IMG/VR virus record: IMGVR_UViG_3300017528_000110
Span: 1 to 46,355 of that record
DNA length: 46,355 bases
Strand: one strand, 5' to 3'
DNA from: a virus
Shown: positions 15,302 through 23,820 of the stretch, one piece after another
How positions within the stretch are numbered: the first letter of the stretch is position 1
Layout: the number at the start of each line of letters is the position of its first letter
The notes under the pieces: generated by a model
What the model was told of the DNA's origin: nothing
Database searches by the model: none
Seen by the model: only the letters and a program-made list of their open reading frames with translations
Position numbers and translations under genes: made by a program

Positions 15302-15730
15302 TCAGCCGCCGGCGACGGCTTGCTGCGCGGCTTGCTGTGCCTGGGCAGCAGTAATCGGCGGTGCGCCAGGCGCTGGGGCCGGCGTACCTTGCAAGATCGC
15401 GGCCGCGATTTGAGGCGTGCGGTCTGTGATGACCTTGTCCATGGCGTCGAGCTGGTCGGCGATCGCCTGCGGCAGCTCGACCGGCGGATTGTTGCGCAGG
15501 TCTTGGATCATCTGCTGAAGCGTTCCGATGGCGGCGATCGCGCCGCCGATCAGATTGTCCTCGGCGGCGATATCTGCGGTCTGCTTGTCAAGCTTGGCTT
15601 GGATCGTGGCTTGATCGACCATGATGGCGTTTACTCCTTTTTCGAGCTTGGCGAAGTGGTCGACGACGTACTGAGCAAGCGCGTTGAACGAAACGACAAA
15701 CGCGTTCCACTTTCGATCGTCGATCCACAT
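15302..15730 (-). CDS. Coiled-coil protein of the late operon (142 aa)
   Basis: The start is the ATG at 15730 after CCGGAGGGATTTCCGAA; the longer open frame upstream overlaps the fibre gene in another frame. The N-terminus (MWIDDRKWNAFVVSFNALAQYVVDHFAKLEKGVNAIMVDQATIQAKLDKQTADIAAEDN) is a long heptad-like helix. A second helical stretch follows, and then an Ala/Gln/Pro-rich tail (APAPGAPPITAAQAQQAAQQAVAGG). There is no signal or membrane segment. It could be a trimerising structural protein or fibre chaperone, as it directly follows the fibre-like gene. Family not recognised. Confidence 0.55.
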   Translation of the reverse strand: MWIDDRKWNAFVVSFNALAQYVVDHFAKLEKGVNAIMVDQATIQAKLDKQTADIAAEDNLIGGAIAAIGTLQQMIQDLRNNPPVELPQAIADQLDAMDKVITDRTPQIAAAILQGTPAPAPGAPPITAAQAQQAAQQAVAGG

Positions 15731-15756
15731 TTCGGAAATCCCTCCGGTTTGGAGTA

Positions 15757-15777
15757 GCGCCGTGTCTAGCACGGCGC
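15757..15777 (-). other. Perfect 8-bp hairpin between fibre gene and coiled-coil gene
   Basis: GCGCCGTG (15757-15764) and CACGGCGC (15770-15777) pair perfectly around a five-base loop. It lies in the 71-base gap between the fibre stop and the next start. No T-run follows on either strand, so it is more likely an mRNA-stabilising or processing structure than a terminator. Confidence 0.5.
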
Positions 15778-15801
15778 GGCGCCAACTTCCAAGGTCCGGC
15801 T

Positions 15802-17613
15802 TCAGAGATTGTCGATCCAGCCGTAAGCGAAGAGCGCGCAGGCGCCGCTGTCGGCGACATAACCCAGGTTCGTACTCTCGATCGGCATCTCGGCCAGCGC
15901 CGCCCCCGCGCCGCCGCCGGGTACCCAAACCGGCCACGTTACAAGATTGGCCCCGCGCGGACCGTTGCCGGCGCCGGTGTAGGCCGCCGAATTCTGCGGC
16001 GCGACAGCCAGATTTCCAGATGTTCCGCTGTTCGTCGCGTTGTTCGCCCACACGATGATCGACGCTGCTGTGGCGGTAGGAACGAAATTTGAAATCGCTG
16101 CATTCGACGGCGTGACGTTGTTCGCGCTCGTAAACGTCGAGCCGTTCGTCCCGCTGACGATGGTTGGAGCAGCTGCCGTGTTCGTGCCGGAGACTTGAAC
16201 GTAACCAGCGCGACGACCGTATTGCGTCACGCCGCGGAACTTCCCCGGAGACGCGGCGTCAGTCGGTACCCAGCCGACGCGGGCGCAGTAGGTATAGCCG
16301 CTCGGCAGCGTCGCCGAGAGACAATTGGTTTGAAGCGAGTAGAGCCCGGCCACTGTATTCGCGGTCGGATTGAAGATCACAATGACCGAATACCAAGTGA
16401 TCGCGCCGCTGGAGACGGTACCGGTATCAAGACCGTTTGCGCCGGAGCTGGTAACCGCCGGCGTGAGACTGACCGACGAGAGGCGGACGACGTTGCCGTT
16501 CGCGTCCTCGGCGGTCAGCTCGTCGGCCGTAATCGTCGTCGACGTCGCGCCGCCGACGGTCGCCGTCGTGACCAGCTTCAGGTTCTTGAACGCGACGGCG
16601 CTCGGCTGCGGGCGCTGCGGATTGGCGATGCGCCAGCGAGACGTGGAACCGTCATAGCGCAGCTGTACCGACTGATCGGGGCCGATCACGTACGGCGCTG
16701 GAATTTGAAACCGGTCGCCCGCGGTCGTCGAGTTGGTATCGTTCGCCGTCAGCGTGATATTCGCGGCGCCGACGTTCAAGATCGTGATCTGCTTGCCGCC
16801 GGTGCCGCCGTTGGCGATACCGGTAATCGTCGAGCCCGAGGCGTTCGGCGTCGTCCGGATATTCTCCGCGGTCGCAAAGCCGGCCGGAGACCAATCGTTG
16901 TTATTGCCGGCGGCGAGCGTAGCGCTGATCGTCCCGCTGAAAGCGACGTTCGCGCTGAAGTTGGCCGACGTCGACAGCGATGTGCCGTCCGCCTTCTGAT
17001 AGGAGATCACCCGCCAATTGCCGGCGCTGATCTGCTCGACGACGGCGGTATCGCCGACGGCCGCGGTGATGTTCGACCCTGCGTTCGGCAGGATCATCGA
17101 CGTCGCGTTGTGGGTAATCGTCGGCGTGCCGGTGAAGTTGAGGAACTTCCGCGTTCCAACGATACAGTTCGAGCCGAAGCTGGTTATGCCGGTATTGCCG
17201 GTGATCGACTGGACCGAGTTGACTGACGCGCAGAGATCGGTCGTCGCGGCCGCGGTAACGGTGCCGACGCCGCCGGCTTCGTTCAGGATCCAGAAGCCAT
17301 TCGTCTGATCGAGCCAGCCGATAATCAGCCACGCCGTCCCGCTGTACTGACGGACCGGGTTCGGCGTCGTCGACGTGTCCAGCCAGCACTGGCCGCGGAC
17401 GGCCGCCGCCGAGACGTCGTTCGCTGGCGCCGTGGCGCCGCTGTTGCAGCTCGCGATCGCCGAGAATGCCGAGTTGTAGTTGGTCGTCAGCTGGAGACCG
17501 GTGACCGTGCCGGTCGTCGGCGACCACAGATTGTTCTGAGCTGGCGACGCCGGCAGCGCTGCGGCCAGGAGCGCGCATGCGCCCGCGAAGAGCGTCGGAA
17601 TAATCTTGCGCAT
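15802..17613 (-). CDS. Tail fibre-like protein with N-terminal signal peptide
   Basis: GAGGACTGC precedes the ATG. The product has 603 residues and starts with a clear Sec signal peptide: MRKII, hydrophobic core PTLFAGACALLAAAL, and an Ala-x-Ala-like site at PASPA. The mature start (QNNLWSPTTGTVTGLQLTTNYNSAFSAIASCNSG) with QCWLDTSTTPNPVRQYSGTAWLIIGWLD is a module I recall from phage tail and virion-associated proteins. The rest is Thr/Asn/Gly/Ala-rich and beta-repetitive (GNTGITSFGSNC, PTITHNATSMILPNAGSNITAAVGDTAVVEQISAGNWRVISYQ), typical of fibre or spike proteins. It follows the tail hub gene, where receptor-binding proteins usually lie. The signal peptide is odd for a virion protein made in the cytoplasm. 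Confidence 0.65.
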   Translation of the reverse strand: MRKIIPTLFAGACALLAAALPASPAQNNLWSPTTGTVTGLQLTTNYNSAFSAIASCNSGATAPANDVSAAAVRGQCWLDTSTTPNPVRQYSGTAWLIIGWLDQTNGFWILNEAGGVGTVTAAATTDLCASVNSVQSITGNTGITSFGSNCIVGTRKFLNFTGTPTITHNATSMILPNAGSNITAAVGDTAVVEQISAGNWRVISYQKADGTSLSTSANFSANVAFSGTISATLAAGNNNDWSPAGFATAENIRTTPNASGSTITGIANGGTGGKQITILNVGAANITLTANDTNSTTAGDRFQIPAPYVIGPDQSVQLRYDGSTSRWRIANPQRPQPSAVAFKNLKLVTTATVGGATSTTITADELTAEDANGNVVRLSSVSLTPAVTSSGANGLDTGTVSSGAITWYSVIVIFNPTANTVAGLYSLQTNCLSATLPSGYTYCARVGWVPTDAASPGKFRGVTQYGRRAGYVQVSGTNTAAAPTIVSGTNGSTFTSANNVTPSNAAISNFVPTATAASIIVWANNATNSGTSGNLAVAPQNSAAYTGAGNGPRGANLVTWPVWVPGGGAGAALAEMPIESTNLGYVADSGACALFAYGWIDNL

Positions 17614-17630
17614 ATTTTGCAGTCCTCTTT

Positions 17631-18083
17631 TCAGCGCGGCTTGCGGCCGATCGCGATCACGAGACGGTTCTCGAGGTTCGCGGCGTCGATCAGCTCGACG
17701 TTCAAGCCGGTCGTGTGGGCGATTATGCCCGCGAGCGCCTTGGCCTCTTCGTCGTCTTTGGGCCCGACATTCAAGCCGACGTTGGTATCGACGAGTGGCG
17801 TCTCCACCCCCGAACTCCAGTGAGCGCTTTCAAACGCGTTGTCGAACGACAGCGCCAGATCGGAGCACGCGTGCAGACAGTAGATCGCGACTTCACGCTT
17901 CGGAATAGCCGACAGCGCCATCGTCATATCGTCGACCTGCTTCTGCGTCAGCTCCGGCCAAATATACGACCGCGCCGCCGTCTGCGGGGCCCGAGCGCTC
18001 TTGTGGTCCGGAGCATGCATCGCAAACGAGACGAAGCCAGCGACGGCCGCGGCGACCGCTGACGGGATCAAATACTGCTTCAT
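17631..18083 (-). CDS. Hypothetical protein with N-terminal signal/anchor (150 aa)
   Basis: The start is taken at MKQYLIPS (18083); an upstream start would add seven residues. The N-terminus KQYLIPSAVAAAVAGFVSFAMHA is a signal peptide or membrane anchor. The remaining part has a helical segment (LTQKQVDDMTMALSAIPKREVAIYCLHACSDLALSFDNAFESA) with two Cys four apart, and a beta-alpha C-terminal part (VGLNVGPKDDEEAKALAGIIAHTTGLNVELIDAANLENRLVIAIGRKPR). The family is not recognised. It lies between the tail hub and the fibre-like gene and has a predicted export signal like the latter. Confidence 0.6.
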   Translation of the reverse strand: MKQYLIPSAVAAAVAGFVSFAMHAPDHKSARAPQTAARSYIWPELTQKQVDDMTMALSAIPKREVAIYCLHACSDLALSFDNAFESAHWSSGVETPLVDTNVGLNVGPKDDEEAKALAGIIAHTTGLNVELIDAANLENRLVIAIGRKPR

Positions 18084-18097
18084 GGGTGTGCCTCTGG

Positions 18098-21000
18098 TTA
18101 CCATCCGAACGCTCGGATCGTGACGCCGGTCCGCGAGACGCCCGCGCCGGCGGCGTTCTTGATCTGCACAGATACGCCGGACAGCGTCAAGGAGCTGATA
18201 ACCTCAAAGTCGCCGGTCGCCTTGTCAGCGCCGGCCCAGGTCACGACGACCAGCGGCAGCGCGCCGAGCGTTCCCTGCGGTCCGCCGTTGAAGGCCGCGT
18301 CTACCGCAGCGCCGTCCGGCCGGAAGTTGAACGAGACCGGTCCGGCCGTACTGTTTAGCGTCGCGTTCGAGATCAGCGTGTCGACGCGATCGGGGACGTC
18401 GACGGAAAACTTCGCCGACAGCAGATACGCGATCGTGTTCGGATCGTTCGTTATGAGCTGCCACCGCGGCTTGAAATAGCGGCCGGTGAACTTGCCGGGG
18501 ACGAACTTCTGGTATGCGCCGAAGATCCCGTCGCCTTGAGCGACGGCGATCTCGGGGTAGACGCTGATGTACTGCGCGGACGCGCTGCCGAGAATATCCG
18601 GCGTGCCCAGGATATCGTTGATGGCAAGAATATTCTGGCCGATCGGAACGCCGGTACCGATCGTGTCGATATAGACGGGGCATGTGTCGACGCGGCCGAT
18701 ATCGACGACCGTCGTCGGCGTGTACGTTCCGGAGACTTCGCCGCCGGCGTCGAGAATGTTCGGATTGACGTACACGCTGGTCATAAATCGCGCGAGGATC
18801 GTCAGATCGGTCCCGGGGTCGCGGCGCGGGAACGCGAAGCCGCTGGAGCTCACGCCGGTACCGCCGGACTGGCGGCTATATCCGCCCGTCGCGACTGGAT
18901 GATCCGGACGCTGCTGGGACGTGATCGCGTAGCCCGAGAGCGGCGTGATCTCGATCAGATTGTCGAGAAGAATATTGTCGCTGCCGCCGGTCCGGACGGC
19001 GTTAATCGACGTGTCGATCGCGGCGCCGTTGCCGAACGTTCCAGGCCAGCCCGCCGCCTGATAGTCGAACGACGCGATGATGTTCGTCGGAACCTGGGGA
19101 TTGACGATCGCGATCGAGACCGGCGTCTCGCTGCGGACGATCTGCGCCGGCAGCGGCTGGCAATAGCCGGTGACCCAATACGTGTTCGTTCCGTTCGGAA
19201 CGACGTAGGGCGGATGGGCGACGATCGCGATCGTCTGCGCGCCGTCGAACGACGAGCCGGCCCTGATCTCGTAAAAGATGCCGCCGCGGAAATCGCGCGA
19301 GCCGATCTCGTCCCACGAGATCGCCAGCCGGCCGTCGACGACGGCAGTCGCGATGTTGAGAACGACCGGAAGCGGCGACGTATAAGCGCGGCCCGTGACG
19401 GTGTAGGTAAAAACCGGACAATCGGCGAGCGATTGCAAGTGCTCGTTAAACAGATTGAACGACTGAAACTTTATGAACAGCTGCTTGCCGACGTCCTCGC
19501 CCTTGATCGGAAACCGGAAGACGCCGGCGTCAAGCCTCATGAACTGCGAGCCGGCCGGATGTGTCGTCGGGATCGCGTCTTCGGTACCGAACGCGCCGCG
19601 AACCAGACCGGACAGATCGTAAATGCCGGTCGAGATCAGCGCGGCGTTCTGATAGGCGATAATCTCGTCGGCGATCAGACACGCGGTTCTCAGCGCCTGC
19701 GCGTCGGCGTCGCTCGCGGTAATGAGCACGCCGTTGGCGCTCTGGCTGATATCGACGCCGAGAACGTTTACGTCGTCGTGCGTCTGGCCGACGTTGTTCA
19801 CGGGTACCGGAACAAGATCGGTCAGCGTCTTTCCCATCCGTGTCGGACCGGAAAGCTGGCCGGGCAGCTGGACGTAATTTTGTCCGCCGTCGGTCGATAC
19901 CCAGACGAAGCAGCCGCCCCAATCCGGTCCGCCGGTACAGCCGGCCCACACTTCCGGACTGGCGCCGGCGAGAAACTCGGCGGTCGGCTCGAATATGATC
20001 GGCGTGTCGACGCTGCCGGGGTCGGCGTTGTTCGCGGCGATATAGCCCTGCGCCGCTTCGGTACCGAACAGCGGCGCCGACGCGGTACCCGGCGCCTCTT
20101 CGCAAGTGAACGTGAGCGTCTTGTCGCTGTTCTCTTGGATTTCCCTGATCTTGACCAGCTGCCGGAAGATATTCTGCGCCGGGTCCGTAACTGTCAGATT
20201 GTCGAGCACGTCCGGAACGATGAAGACGCGGCTGACCGTGAACTGAAACATCCGCGGGATCGAGGCGCGGATCAGCATCTGCGTCGCGGCGAACTGCGCG
20301 ACGCTGGTCAGCGCGATCATATGCAGCTGCTTGACCGACGCCGGCCGCTCGCGGCCGTTCTGAAGCAGGATCAACGCTTCGTTTTTGATCTCGATCGGCT
20401 GCGGATTGTACGCGAAGTTTCGGTCGAGGCACTCGACGCGCATCGACGTCGGTATCTTGTCGGTCTGCTGACGGCTGATGACCAGATACGACTTGCCCCC
20501 GGGCAAGTTGCCGCTGCCGAGCGAGCCTTGGTTCGGCAAGAAGTCGTCAGTCGTCAGATCGTAAAGCGGCTGGACTTGCGGCTGGTAGGATGCTGTCGCC
20601 GCCCACGTATAGGTGATGGTGACGCCGAGACCCTTGTCGTTCGCGTTGAATTGATAAAGCCCGTTCGAAACGCTGTACTGCTTGCGCTTGGGCGCGACGC
20701 CGGCGGCAACTTGCGTGAACAGGCTACTGTCGCTTGTCAGGACTACAGAGACGTTCGCGGTGAACGTCGCTGCGTTGTTTACGGTGATCTGTCGTTTGCC
20801 GGTCAGTGGGATTGTGTGCGGCTCGACCGTCTGCTGCACTTGGCCGGCGACGACCGGCTGGTCGCCGTACGGAATGATCGTCAGCTGGCCGCTCGACCAC
20901 CGCGCTTCGGAGTTGGTTGCCGCCATCTGGTCGATCAGATGCGCGCTCGCGTTAATCTGCTGTTCGAGCACCGGCGAGATCAGCAGCGCGTTTGCGAGGC

Positions 21001-21685
21001 AGTAATTTTTATAAAGCGTCAGATCGCCGATACGCGCGGTCGGAAAATGAACGCTGCGGTATTGATCCGTCAGAAAATCCGACAGCGCGATCGACGGGTC
21101 GCCGTCGGGCTGACCGCTCGGACCGAACGGATACGAATTGATCGCCTGCACTTCCCAATTGACGTTCGGCAGAGACGCCGACGGACCGAGCGGGAAGTTT
21201 ACGACGCCGACGTAAGCAAGACCGCGGTAGGCTAGCGCCTGATCTGGCTTGTTCGCCTCGAGGAAGCCCCATGGCATCTGCGCATGGTCGCCGAGAAAGA
21301 CCGTCGGCGAGACGGTCGTCTCGCTGGTGTCGAACTGACGCGCCCAGCCGTTGATATCGCGCGGCGTTCCGTGCGGCCAGATCGAGAGAATTCCAGCGAC
21401 GGGCCCCTCGGCAATGCAGAACGCGATCGACGCGTAATAAAACTTGCTGTTGTTCGGCGTCCCTTGCGTGAAGTAGCCGCCCTTGCCGCCCTGCGAGCCG
21501 GCGCTCGACTGATCGACGGCGAACACCTTGCCATACCAGATCAGGTTCGAGCCCAGCCGCTGCTGACCGGCGATCAGCCACGGTATCGCCTTTCCGTAAA
21601 GCGAAGACTGGACGCGCTGCGTAGCTGCGGCCGGCGCTGTCGGCTGGCCTTGTTTGCCGAACAGGCCGGCGAGGAAACGACCCAT
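18098..21685 (-). CDS. Tail tip / baseplate hub protein (1195 aa)
   Basis: This is the largest gene of the tail-tip module. The N-terminal 300 residues (MGRFLAGLFGKQGQP, VQSSLYGKAIPWLIAGQQRLGSNLIWYGKV, YASIAFCIAEGPVAGI) match phage tail-tip proteins of the host-specificity/J type. The centre (FTVSRVFIVPDVLDNLTVTDP, LVKIREIQENSDKTLTFTCEEAPGT) fits the Phage-tail_3 region (PF13550). The C-terminal 350 residues are beta-rich modules, perhaps fibronectin-like and lectin-like, probably for host binding. The protein should close the tail tube tip and carry receptor-binding domains. It follows the NlpC/P60 gene as in gene-transfer-agent-like tails. Start is ATG after GAGGGCGC. Confidence 0.8.
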   Translation of the reverse strand: MGRFLAGLFGKQGQPTAPAAATQRVQSSLYGKAIPWLIAGQQRLGSNLIWYGKVFAVDQSSAGSQGGKGGYFTQGTPNNSKFYYASIAFCIAEGPVAGILSIWPHGTPRDINGWARQFDTSETTVSPTVFLGDHAQMPWGFLEANKPDQALAYRGLAYVGVVNFPLGPSASLPNVNWEVQAINSYPFGPSGQPDGDPSIALSDFLTDQYRSVHFPTARIGDLTLYKNYCLANALLISPVLEQQINASAHLIDQMAATNSEARWSSGQLTIIPYGDQPVVAGQVQQTVEPHTIPLTGKRQITVNNAATFTANVSVVLTSDSSLFTQVAAGVAPKRKQYSVSNGLYQFNANDKGLGVTITYTWAATASYQPQVQPLYDLTTDDFLPNQGSLGSGNLPGGKSYLVISRQQTDKIPTSMRVECLDRNFAYNPQPIEIKNEALILLQNGRERPASVKQLHMIALTSVAQFAATQMLIRASIPRMFQFTVSRVFIVPDVLDNLTVTDPAQNIFRQLVKIREIQENSDKTLTFTCEEAPGTASAPLFGTEAAQGYIAANNADPGSVDTPIIFEPTAEFLAGASPEVWAGCTGGPDWGGCFVWVSTDGGQNYVQLPGQLSGPTRMGKTLTDLVPVPVNNVGQTHDDVNVLGVDISQSANGVLITASDADAQALRTACLIADEIIAYQNAALISTGIYDLSGLVRGAFGTEDAIPTTHPAGSQFMRLDAGVFRFPIKGEDVGKQLFIKFQSFNLFNEHLQSLADCPVFTYTVTGRAYTSPLPVVLNIATAVVDGRLAISWDEIGSRDFRGGIFYEIRAGSSFDGAQTIAIVAHPPYVVPNGTNTYWVTGYCQPLPAQIVRSETPVSIAIVNPQVPTNIIASFDYQAAGWPGTFGNGAAIDTSINAVRTGGSDNILLDNLIEITPLSGYAITSQQRPDHPVATGGYSRQSGGTGVSSSGFAFPRRDPGTDLTILARFMTSVYVNPNILDAGGEVSGTYTPTTVVDIGRVDTCPVYIDTIGTGVPIGQNILAINDILGTPDILGSASAQYISVYPEIAVAQGDGIFGAYQKFVPGKFTGRYFKPRWQLITNDPNTIAYLLSAKFSVDVPDRVDTLISNATLNSTAGPVSFNFRPDGAAVDAAFNGGPQGTLGALPLVVVTWAGADKATGDFEVISSLTLSGVSVQIKNAAGAGVSRTGVTIRAFGW

Positions 21686-21694
21686 TGCGCGCCC

Positions 21695-22144
21695 TCACTG
21701 CCGGCCGAATGCCGAGAAAAACTTTCTCTCGCGCCAGCGAGCGCCGAGCATCTCTTGCAGACCGTCGCCGCGGCAGACGCAACCAGCTTGCGACCACGCG
21801 TGAATGATCGTCGGCCAGCCCGGATCGATGATAATCGCGCCGTGGCCGAAAGCCAGCCCCAGCTTGTAGAGAACGACGTCACCCGGGAGCGCTTCGGCTT
21901 CGTCGATCTCGCGCGCGAACGACTGGACGGTGCGCAGATAGCGCTCTTCTCTGGAGTGCAGAAAGTGTTGCGGCGAGTAGTAGGGGATATGGATGTCTTC
22001 GATCACGCCGGCGTTGCGGAAGACGAGCCGGATGAGCTGGGCGCAGTCGACGCCGCCCTTCCGGCCCTTGACCGTTCCGTGATCGTGGTACGGCGTCCCG
22101 ATCCATTCGCGCGCTTCGCGCACGATATCGTCGCGAGCGTTCAA
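21695..22144 (-). CDS. NlpC/P60 cysteine peptidase of the tail tip, TTG start
   Basis: The TTG at 22144 overlaps the stop of the 51-aa gene (TTGA); no ATG is available near the conserved N-terminus. The product has 149 residues. The catalytic Cys34 is in GGVDCAQLIRLVF, His101 in AFGHGAIII, and His115 in IIHA, the Cys-His-His triad of NlpC/P60 enzymes. The N-terminal AREWIGTPYHDHG is the usual preceding motif. Such enzymes cut peptidoglycan stem peptides during genome injection, and the gene is a standard part of alphaproteobacterial tail-tip clusters. Confidence 0.85.
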   Translation of the reverse strand: MNARDDIVREAREWIGTPYHDHGTVKGRKGGVDCAQLIRLVFRNAGVIEDIHIPYYSPQHFLHSREERYLRTVQSFAREIDEAEALPGDVVLYKLGLAFGHGAIIIDPGWPTIIHAWSQAGCVCRGDGLQEMLGARWRERKFFSAFGRQ

Positions 22145-22296
22145 CGAACGCCGGGAGCACCGAGAATGAAATACAGGATCAGCAGCGCGAGCGCGAGCCA
22201 GCCGAAGTTGACGCGCGGCCAGATGCTGCCCCAGAATGCGGCAATGATGCCGAAGACGAACGCGAAGACCAGAACGACGAGACTGATTGTACCCAT
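22141..22296 (-). CDS. Small two-helix membrane protein inside the tail-tip module (51 aa)
   Basis: ATAGGAGGCGACC precedes the ATG at 22296. The product (MGTISLVVLVFAFVFGIIAAF, then WGSIWPRVNFGWLALALLILYFILG) is almost entirely two transmembrane helices around a short turn. It ends at a TGA that overlaps the TTG start of the NlpC/P60 gene. The overlap and strong ribosome binding site support a real gene. Nothing of its function is known; its location between DUF2163 and NlpC/P60 genes suggests a link to tail-tip assembly or injection. Confidence 0.65.
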   Translation of the reverse strand: MGTISLVVLVFAFVFGIIAAFWGSIWPRVNFGWLALALLILYFILGAPGVR

Positions 22297-22308
22297 GGTC
22301 GCCTCCTA

Positions 22309-23820
22309 TCAGACCGCCGCCTCTGGCGCCGGCAGGTAGCTTTCTCCCCCGAAGTTGAGCAGATTTCCGAACGCTGTGCACGCGGCTTGCGTCTTGGCGC
22401 AGCCCGGATAGGCGATAAACGTATCGCCGGACGTGATCGGGAACGGAAACGGCAGAAAGAGCGCGAACGGCTGGCCGGGTCCGTTCCATCCGGTGATCAT
22501 CCGCGAGAAGCCGGCGTTCGGTCCGCTGGTCATGGTGATCCGGCCCTGCAAATACGTTCCGGATCCTGCCGGCGCCGGCAGCATGTTGGCGATCGAGCCC
22601 TGCGTCGAGCCGCCGATCGCCACGCCGGTCGTATCGAAGTCGGACGCGTTCAGCGTGCAGCCGACGTCGAACAGCGTATATCGACAGCCGCCGGTAAAGA
22701 CATGGATGGGAACCTGGGTGTCGAGGATCACCCGGTAGTCGCTCGCGGTCAGAACCGCGACGATCGCGTTTGTGTCGACGACGCCGACAAGCCCCGCGAA
22801 GATCGCCGGCGCAAAGCCGACCGGAATTGCTCCGGTCGGCGGCATAGGCCACGTCGGCAGATCGGAAAAGTAGGCGCGATCGACGACCAGCTCGGCGCCG
22901 TCCAGGGCCCCGCCCTGGCACGCCTGGAGCCACGGAACGCCGGCGATCGTATCCGGAAACAGCGCGCCGGTCATGACGTCCAGCGGCCGCGGCATAAAGA
23001 CCACGACCCACGTATCGACGTCAAAGCCAGCTTTCCAGTGCGCGACGACGCGGCTCGACGCTTCGTCGACGCCGACCAGGTCGTGACGCCACGTATTCGT
23101 TCCGTCGCTGATATCGAAGTCGGCAGTCGTAAAGCGCAGCACCGTTCCGTTCGTCAGCGTCAGCGTATAGCAATCGAAGTCGCAGAGCTGAGCGTTCGGA
23201 TTGTCGACCGTCGCCTCGAGTTGGGCTCCGGACGGCTGGTAGTCCAGCAGGTTCGGCGTGGTTGTGACGTTCGCGCCATAGAACAGCGTCGTCTTGGCCG
23301 CGCAGCTCGCGCCGGTCGTGCTCTCTGGAAAGACAAAGAATACGCCGCCATGGCCGGCTGGACCGGCGACCGAGAACGAAAACCGGTACCAGCCGTTTCC
23401 GCCTGGGTCTGGCGTGATCGTACAGGATCCGCTCGCAAGCGACGGCACGCCGGCGGTCCAATTGATCGTCGCCAGATTGAGAAAGGCGGACGCAACGCTG
23501 TCGAAAAGTCCGAAGCTGAAGAGCGCCGACGTCCCTTGCTTCGCATAGATCGAGGCGGTCTCGGCTTGCCCGGTATAAACCGGCAGCGTCTGGCCGACCG
23601 ACTGCGTCGTTCCGGTACCGGATAAGATCGAATATGCATCATTGTTGCCGCTCGGCGATACGCCGGCGTTCGGCGTCGAGTTGCCGGTCGCCGCCGCGTT
23701 CCACGCCGGCAGCTGATCGAAGCCGTCGGTCTGCAATACGATGTTGAGGTTCTCGACTTGCGGTCGACCGTCTCTCGTCGCGTTGATGATCGCGAGAAGG
23801 GTCGGATCGAGCTGCTTCAC
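22309..23820 (-). CDS. DUF2163 (BR0599-type) tail protein with inserted lectin-like domain, GTG start
   Basis: The GTG at 23820 overlaps the stop of the DUF2460 gene (GTGA). The product has 503 residues. MKQLDPTLLAIINATRDG and then DFDCYTLTLTNGTVLRFTTADFDIS are the usual N-terminal parts of DUF2163 proteins. In this protein they are split by about 185 residues (22-208) of a different domain (VLQTDGFDQLPAWN, GNGWYRFSFSVAGP, TLFYGANVTTTPNLLDYQPSGAQLEA), resembling the concanavalin/carbohydrate-binding modules of phage head and tail spikes. The C-terminal part (CRYTLFDVGCTL, DTFIAYPGCAKTQAACTAFGNLLNFGGESYLP) with its Cys pairs is the conserved FAD/LD C-terminus seen in this family. The protein is a distal tail component. 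Confidence 0.85.
   Translation of the reverse strand: MKQLDPTLLAIINATRDGRPQVENLNIVLQTDGFDQLPAWNAAATGNSTPNAGVSPSGNNDAYSILSGTGTTQSVGQTLPVYTGQAETASIYAKQGTSALFSFGLFDSVASAFLNLATINWTAGVPSLASGSCTITPDPGGNGWYRFSFSVAGPAGHGGVFFVFPESTTGASCAAKTTLFYGANVTTTPNLLDYQPSGAQLEATVDNPNAQLCDFDCYTLTLTNGTVLRFTTADFDISDGTNTWRHDLVGVDEASSRVVAHWKAGFDVDTWVVVFMPRPLDVMTGALFPDTIAGVPWLQACQGGALDGAELVVDRAYFSDLPTWPMPPTGAIPVGFAPAIFAGLVGVVDTNAIVAVLTASDYRVILDTQVPIHVFTGGCRYTLFDVGCTLNASDFDTTGVAIGGSTQGSIANMLPAPAGSGTYLQGRITMTSGPNAGFSRMITGWNGPGQPFALFLPFPFPITSGDTFIAYPGCAKTQAACTAFGNLLNFGGESYLPAPEAAV

Noticed and set aside
18536-21235. A long + strand open frame (about 900 codons) opposite the tail hub gene
   Set aside because: It is Arg/Asp/Ala-rich without domain-like sequence, has no ribosome binding site, and mirrors the codon bias of the real - strand gene. 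Similar long antisense frames occur opposite most large genes here.
22387-23625. Open + strand frame opposite the DUF2163 gene
   Set aside because: Low-complexity Arg-rich translation; a shadow produced by high GC and frequent GATCG.
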